Under the pieces are notes generated by a model. It did no database searches and was not told the origin of the DNA. It saw nothing but the letters and a program-made list of their open reading frames with translations. From NCBI GenBank assembly GCA_016936335.1, contig JAFGXZ010000081.1, positions 1-10,552 on the forward strand: a stretch of 10,552 bases of DNA, given 5' to 3'. Positions 8,109 to 10,552 of this stretch are shown piece after piece. The translations under genes were made by a program, and so were the position numbers. The stretch is from Fidelibacterota bacterium. Lineage in GTDB: Bacteria > Fidelibacterota > UBA2242. How positions within the stretch are numbered: the stretch's first letter is position 1; every line of letters begins with the position of its first letter.

Positions 8109-8648
8109 CTAAGAATCAATAATAAGACTGAAAGCAGTGGTCAATTTTAGTACATTCTGATTGGCCTGCTTGAGACGACGGCTTAGAACACGGGCGATAT
8201 TCTGCATGACCAGATTGCCGATTTCCGGGTAATCATTACATATTTGAAAAAATTTATTTTTATCAATTTTTGCAACACCGCAGGTTGATGCCGCCTTGAC
8301 TGTTGCACTGCGTTTATCATCTTCGCTGAACAGGCTCATCTCACCAAAAAAGGGCCGAAAATCACTGGACAAGGAAATCAGGCTTTTTTCCCGGGTATCG
8401 GCCTGGGACACATTGGTTTTCAGGGTTAAGGCCTGTAAAATTTCAACTTTCCCATCCAGCAGTATCAGGATTGAATCGCCGGGGTCGCCTTCCTGAATAA
8501 TAATATCATCCTTGTTGTATTGGATTGGCGTAATGACTTTGCAAAATTTATCAATCTGGTTTTCATCTAATCCCGAGAATATTTCATAGTTTTTGAGAAT
8601 TTCGGGGTTGTACACACAGGTATTTTTTTGTCTCTTCATAATATCCAT
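8109..8648 (-). CDS. Stand-alone cyclic-nucleotide-binding domain protein
   Basis: 179 residues, essentially one cNMP-binding (CAP-family) domain. YEIFSGLDENQIDKFC (21-36) is the entry helix. DDIIIQEGDPGDSILILLDGKVEI (47-70) gives the beta-roll with its GDxGDS-type turn. FGEMSLFSEDDKRSATV (101-117) is the phosphate-binding cassette, with Gly102, Glu103 and Arg113 in the places used to bind the ribose phosphate. The C-terminal helix (about 140-165) follows. There is no helix-turn-helix, so it is not a CRP-type transcription factor; it has no signal peptide or membrane segment. The ATG at 8648 overlaps the TGA of the potassium-channel gene by one base (TGATG), implying coupled translation. A second in-frame ATG at 8639 is possible. 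Given its position, regulating the channel is the best guess, but this is inference; cAMP versus cGMP cannot be told. Confidence 0.88.
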   Translation of the reverse strand: MDIMKRQKNTCVYNPEILKNYEIFSGLDENQIDKFCKVITPIQYNKDDIIIQEGDPGDSILILLDGKVEILQALTLKTNVSQADTREKSLISLSSDFRPFFGEMSLFSEDDKRSATVKAASTCGVAKIDKNKFFQICNDYPEIGNLVMQNIARVLSRRLKQANQNVLKLTTAFSLIIDS

Positions 8649-9790
8649 CAGATTAACACCACGGCTTTTTCGTTTTCCTGAATGATATAGTCATCGGCAG
8701 GATTTAAATTGACGATGGTTTTATTCTCTTCACCCAGTGTCCGGCCGGCTTCTTTCAATTTGCGCTCGATAAACGCATCCAGGTGACTGGAATCCGAAGA
8801 CAGGAAGTCGGAAACACCAATTGATTCAACCACGGCAACGACGCCCAAAACCAGCATTTTCTGCTGGGTCTTAAAATGGTCAGAAACCTCTTTAAATGTC
8901 TTGCCCTTGAAGCGAGCCGGTATGATGGCGGTCGCAACCCGGTGATCACTCTTAGCGCTGAACAACGTATTGACGACATTTGACAGACCCGGTTCGGCCA
9001 CATCGCCAGCCAAAATAAAATCAACGAACTGATCACTGACAATCACTTCGTCGGCTTTGGCCCGTTTGACATGGATCTCGTTATCGGAAATCATGATAAA
9101 CGCAATAACCTTTTTTTTCGGATAACTGGACTTAATATTCAAGGTGGCCAGAAGTGTTTTTTCATCAGCTACCGACGGATCGAACTGGTCCAGGTTCGGC
9201 AGCAGAATAATTGTATTGGCATCCTGAATATTAGCCCGCTCAAGCGGTGCGTTTCGGGTATAATCACCCCGAATGAATTTTACTTTAAATTTGCGGAATC
9301 TGTCAAGAACGCTATTAATTTCTTCCTCAGAAAGCTCGTTCACCAGGATGATGCGTGGCGGTCGGGTTTTTAACAGCGAAAACAGTGTATCGATAATTGA
9401 TTCGGCTTTGTTATTCCAGCCGCAAATGATAATATGATCTGCAAAATTTATGGATTCCAATCCCTGATCCTCCCTGATTTTGCGGGCTACAAAAATCGAC
9501 GATATTGTAGCCGTAATTAATGATACAAGTGTAGCCCCGGAGACCATTACAAATATTCCTACCAGCCGGCCTCCGACGGTAATCGGCCGAATATCTCCAT
9601 ACCCAACCGTAAAAACAGTCACCAGTGCCCACCAGACGGAGTCCCATAATCCCCGATATTCTTGGGGATTCTGCTGCCCTTCAAAATGTAAAACCGCCAC
9701 CGACGCCACCACCGTCAGCAGTGTCAACGCCAGAAATATTCTGAAAATAGCTTTACTGAAAATCGATTTTAAGGTCTCAATAAAACCCAA
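8648..9790 (-). CDS. MthK-like potassium channel with RCK (TrkA-N/TrkA-C) domain
   Basis: 380 residues. TM1 covers about 13-35, then the pore helix WWALVTVF (53-60) and the selectivity filter TVGYGD (61-66), then TM2 at about 73-100. The channel is thus a two-TM, one-pore K+ channel subunit, normally a tetramer in the inner membrane. The cytoplasmic RCK part starts with HIIICGWNN (119-127), resembling the MthK RCK entry strand, and continues with VNE (150-152) and RGDYTRNAPLERANI (174-188). The C-terminal TrkA-C-like part is about 290-380, ending in NPADDYIIQENEKAVVLI. RCK domains gate such channels through ligands such as Ca2+ or nucleotides; the ligand here is unknown. The start is TTG at 9790, the only start after the in-frame TAA (9794-9796). 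GGAGGAG lies 11 nt upstream. It is the first gene of the proposed operon. Confidence 0.93.
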   Translation of the reverse strand: MGFIETLKSIFSKAIFRIFLALTLLTVVASVAVLHFEGQQNPQEYRGLWDSVWWALVTVFTVGYGDIRPITVGGRLVGIFVMVSGATLVSLITATISSIFVARKIREDQGLESINFADHIIICGWNNKAESIIDTLFSLLKTRPPRIILVNELSEEEINSVLDRFRKFKVKFIRGDYTRNAPLERANIQDANTIILLPNLDQFDPSVADEKTLLATLNIKSSYPKKKVIAFIMISDNEIHVKRAKADEVIVSDQFVDFILAGDVAEPGLSNVVNTLFSAKSDHRVATAIIPARFKGKTFKEVSDHFKTQQKMLVLGVVAVVESIGVSDFLSSDSSHLDAFIERKLKEAGRTLGEENKTIVNLNPADDYIIQENEKAVVLI

Positions 9791-9801
9791 ACTTTAACCC
9801 G

Positions 9802-9808
9802 CTCCTCC
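9802..9808 (-). promoter_or_regulatory. Ribosome binding site of the potassium channel gene
   Basis: GGAGGAG on the minus strand, 11 nt before TTG 9790. The spacer is longer than ideal, but no nearer in-frame start exists, because a TAA follows the motif in that frame. Confidence 0.6.
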
Positions 9809-9828
9809 AAAAAACATTAACAGGAAAG

Positions 9829-9857
9829 ATATTACTTAAAAAGGACTTGAAAGTCAA
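9829..9857 (-). promoter_or_regulatory. Sigma70-type promoter of the channel-valS-recG gene block
   Basis: On the minus strand, TTGACT (9852-9857) and TAATAT (9829-9834) are separated by exactly 17 nt, close to the -35/-10 consensus. Transcription would begin near 9821-9823, giving a leader of about 31 nt that contains the ribosome binding site at 9802-9808. It is the only strong promoter I noticed; I saw none in the short downstream gaps. It therefore probably drives all seven genes to the left. A short inverted repeat, GACTT-TC-AAGTC on the minus strand (9844-9855), overlaps the -35 side; its significance is doubtful. Confidence 0.7.
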
Positions 9858-9971
9858 CTGCCATGAAAACGCTAATGGTCGAATAGATTATTAATAAATG
9901 ATTGAATTACAACCGACTTACCAGCCGCAGCTCAAATCCTTCGAATGCCGGCCCAAAAATTTGTGTTTTTA

Positions 9972-10520
9972 TCATTCTGAGAAGTAGTGCTTCCCTTCAG
10001 GATTATAAATGATATGGATTTTTTTCGGAAGCACGTTGATTTCATACTGGGAAGCGAAAAACAGTTCCCCGTCCATGTGATGAGGAACTTTATTGTCAAA
10101 TTCCAGTGTCAGGGAGTTGGTTTTATAATAATGAACCTGCGGGTGTTTCAAATGGCTGCCCGTCGGCACCATCGTGAAAATTTTGAATCGCTGCAGAAAC
10201 TTCAGTTCTTTGATCAGGCAGACATCCAGAAGTCCGTCATCTGCAAGCGCCTGCGGAGTCAGAAAATACCCGCCGGCAAAGCGACGCCCAATCGAAATTG
10301 TATTAATGAAACAGTTGAATTTTTCGGATTTTCCATCATTTAAAACAGTCATTGAGTGTTCATGATATAATAGCAGCGTTTTCAAAATGTGCCACAGGTA
10401 TTTATCCTTGCCACCTTTTTTCAGACCGTCCTCATTATAGTTCTGGGCCGCCACCTCTGCATCAAATCCCAGGCCCATGCCATTCAGGAAATAATGATCA
10501 TTGCACCGACCAACATCCAT
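9972..10520 (-). CDS. Diacylglycerol/lipid kinase family protein, C-terminal part (5' end disrupted or outside window)
   Basis: 182 residues from the first ATG. The sequence matches the C-terminal half of YegS/BmrU/DagK-type lipid kinases, which phosphorylate diacylglycerol or related lipids at the membrane. Seen are DVGR and NDHYFLNGMGLGFDAEVA (about 2-23), INTISIGRRFAGGYFLTP (about 73-90), ALADDGLLDVCLI (92-104), TGSH (118-121) and MDGELF (148-153). The N-terminal catalytic lobe, with its GGDGT motif, is absent: full-length members have about 290-310 residues. The coding frame reads upstream of ATG 10520 through nine more plausible codons to an in-frame TAA at 10548-10550. That stop sits where the family normally continues, so the ATG is unlikely to be the true start. 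A frameshift in the five-A run at 10531-10535, a nonsense mutation, or an assembly error are the alternatives. No clear terminator follows the stop. Confidence 0.75.
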   Translation of the reverse strand: MDVGRCNDHYFLNGMGLGFDAEVAAQNYNEDGLKKGGKDKYLWHILKTLLLYHEHSMTVLNDGKSEKFNCFINTISIGRRFAGGYFLTPQALADDGLLDVCLIKELKFLQRFKIFTMVPTGSHLKHPQVHYYKTNSLTLEFDNKVPHHMDGELFFASQYEINVLPKKIHIIYNPEGKHYFSE

Positions 10521-10552
10521 CCAAATCGTGTTTTTCTGGAAGTAGATTTACC

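Noticed and set aside
9794..9817. Seven-codon mini-ORF (MFFGGAG) just upstream of the channel gene
   Set aside because: It contains the channel's own ribosome binding site and has none itself. It looks like a chance frame rather than a leader peptide.
9915..9965. GC-rich stretch after the lipid kinase as a rho-independent terminator
   Set aside because: GGGCCGGC and GCGGCTGG do not pair into a continuous stem, and no T-run follows in the right place.

Overview
The window is a compact bacterial chromosomal segment in which every supported gene lies on the minus strand. It is therefore read from right (about 10.5 kb) to left. It looks like a Gram-negative-type, free-living bacterium of moderate GC. 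A long-type DUF2723 membrane protein, a DUF4139 exported protein and a DUF1844 protein next to recG suggest the Fibrobacterota-Chlorobiota-Bacteroidota (FCB) superphylum and relatives such as Marinimicrobia or Calditrichota. That assignment is an inference from gene content only. I see no mobile elements, CRISPR arrays, rRNA or tRNA genes.

Right edge (9972-10552): the C-terminal part of a diacylglycerol/sphingosine-kinase-like lipid kinase. Its frame is closed by a stop codon just inside the window, next to a run of five A residues, so the gene may be frameshifted or truncated. A 181-nt gap follows. It holds a very good sigma70-type promoter (TTGACT, 17 nt, TAATAT) pointing left.

Main block (1-9790): seven tightly packed co-directional genes that probably form one operon from that promoter. 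They are an MthK-like K+ channel with an RCK domain, a stand-alone cyclic-nucleotide-binding protein whose start overlaps the channel stop, valyl-tRNA synthetase, a DUF4139 exported protein, RecG helicase, a small DUF1844 protein, and a DUF2723 multi-pass membrane protein (GT-C/TMEM260-like) that runs off the left edge. Gaps are 41 nt or less. Three of the seven starts are non-ATG (TTG for the channel, TTG for ValRS, GTG for RecG).

The genes do not form one pathway: translation, DNA repair, envelope and ion transport are mixed. The most suggestive local pairing is channel plus cyclic-nucleotide-binding protein, which could be a two-polypeptide, nucleotide-gated K+ channel. I found no clearly novel multi-gene system. 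The remaining points of interest are the small uncharacterised proteins, the overlapping translation signals and the disrupted lipid kinase.
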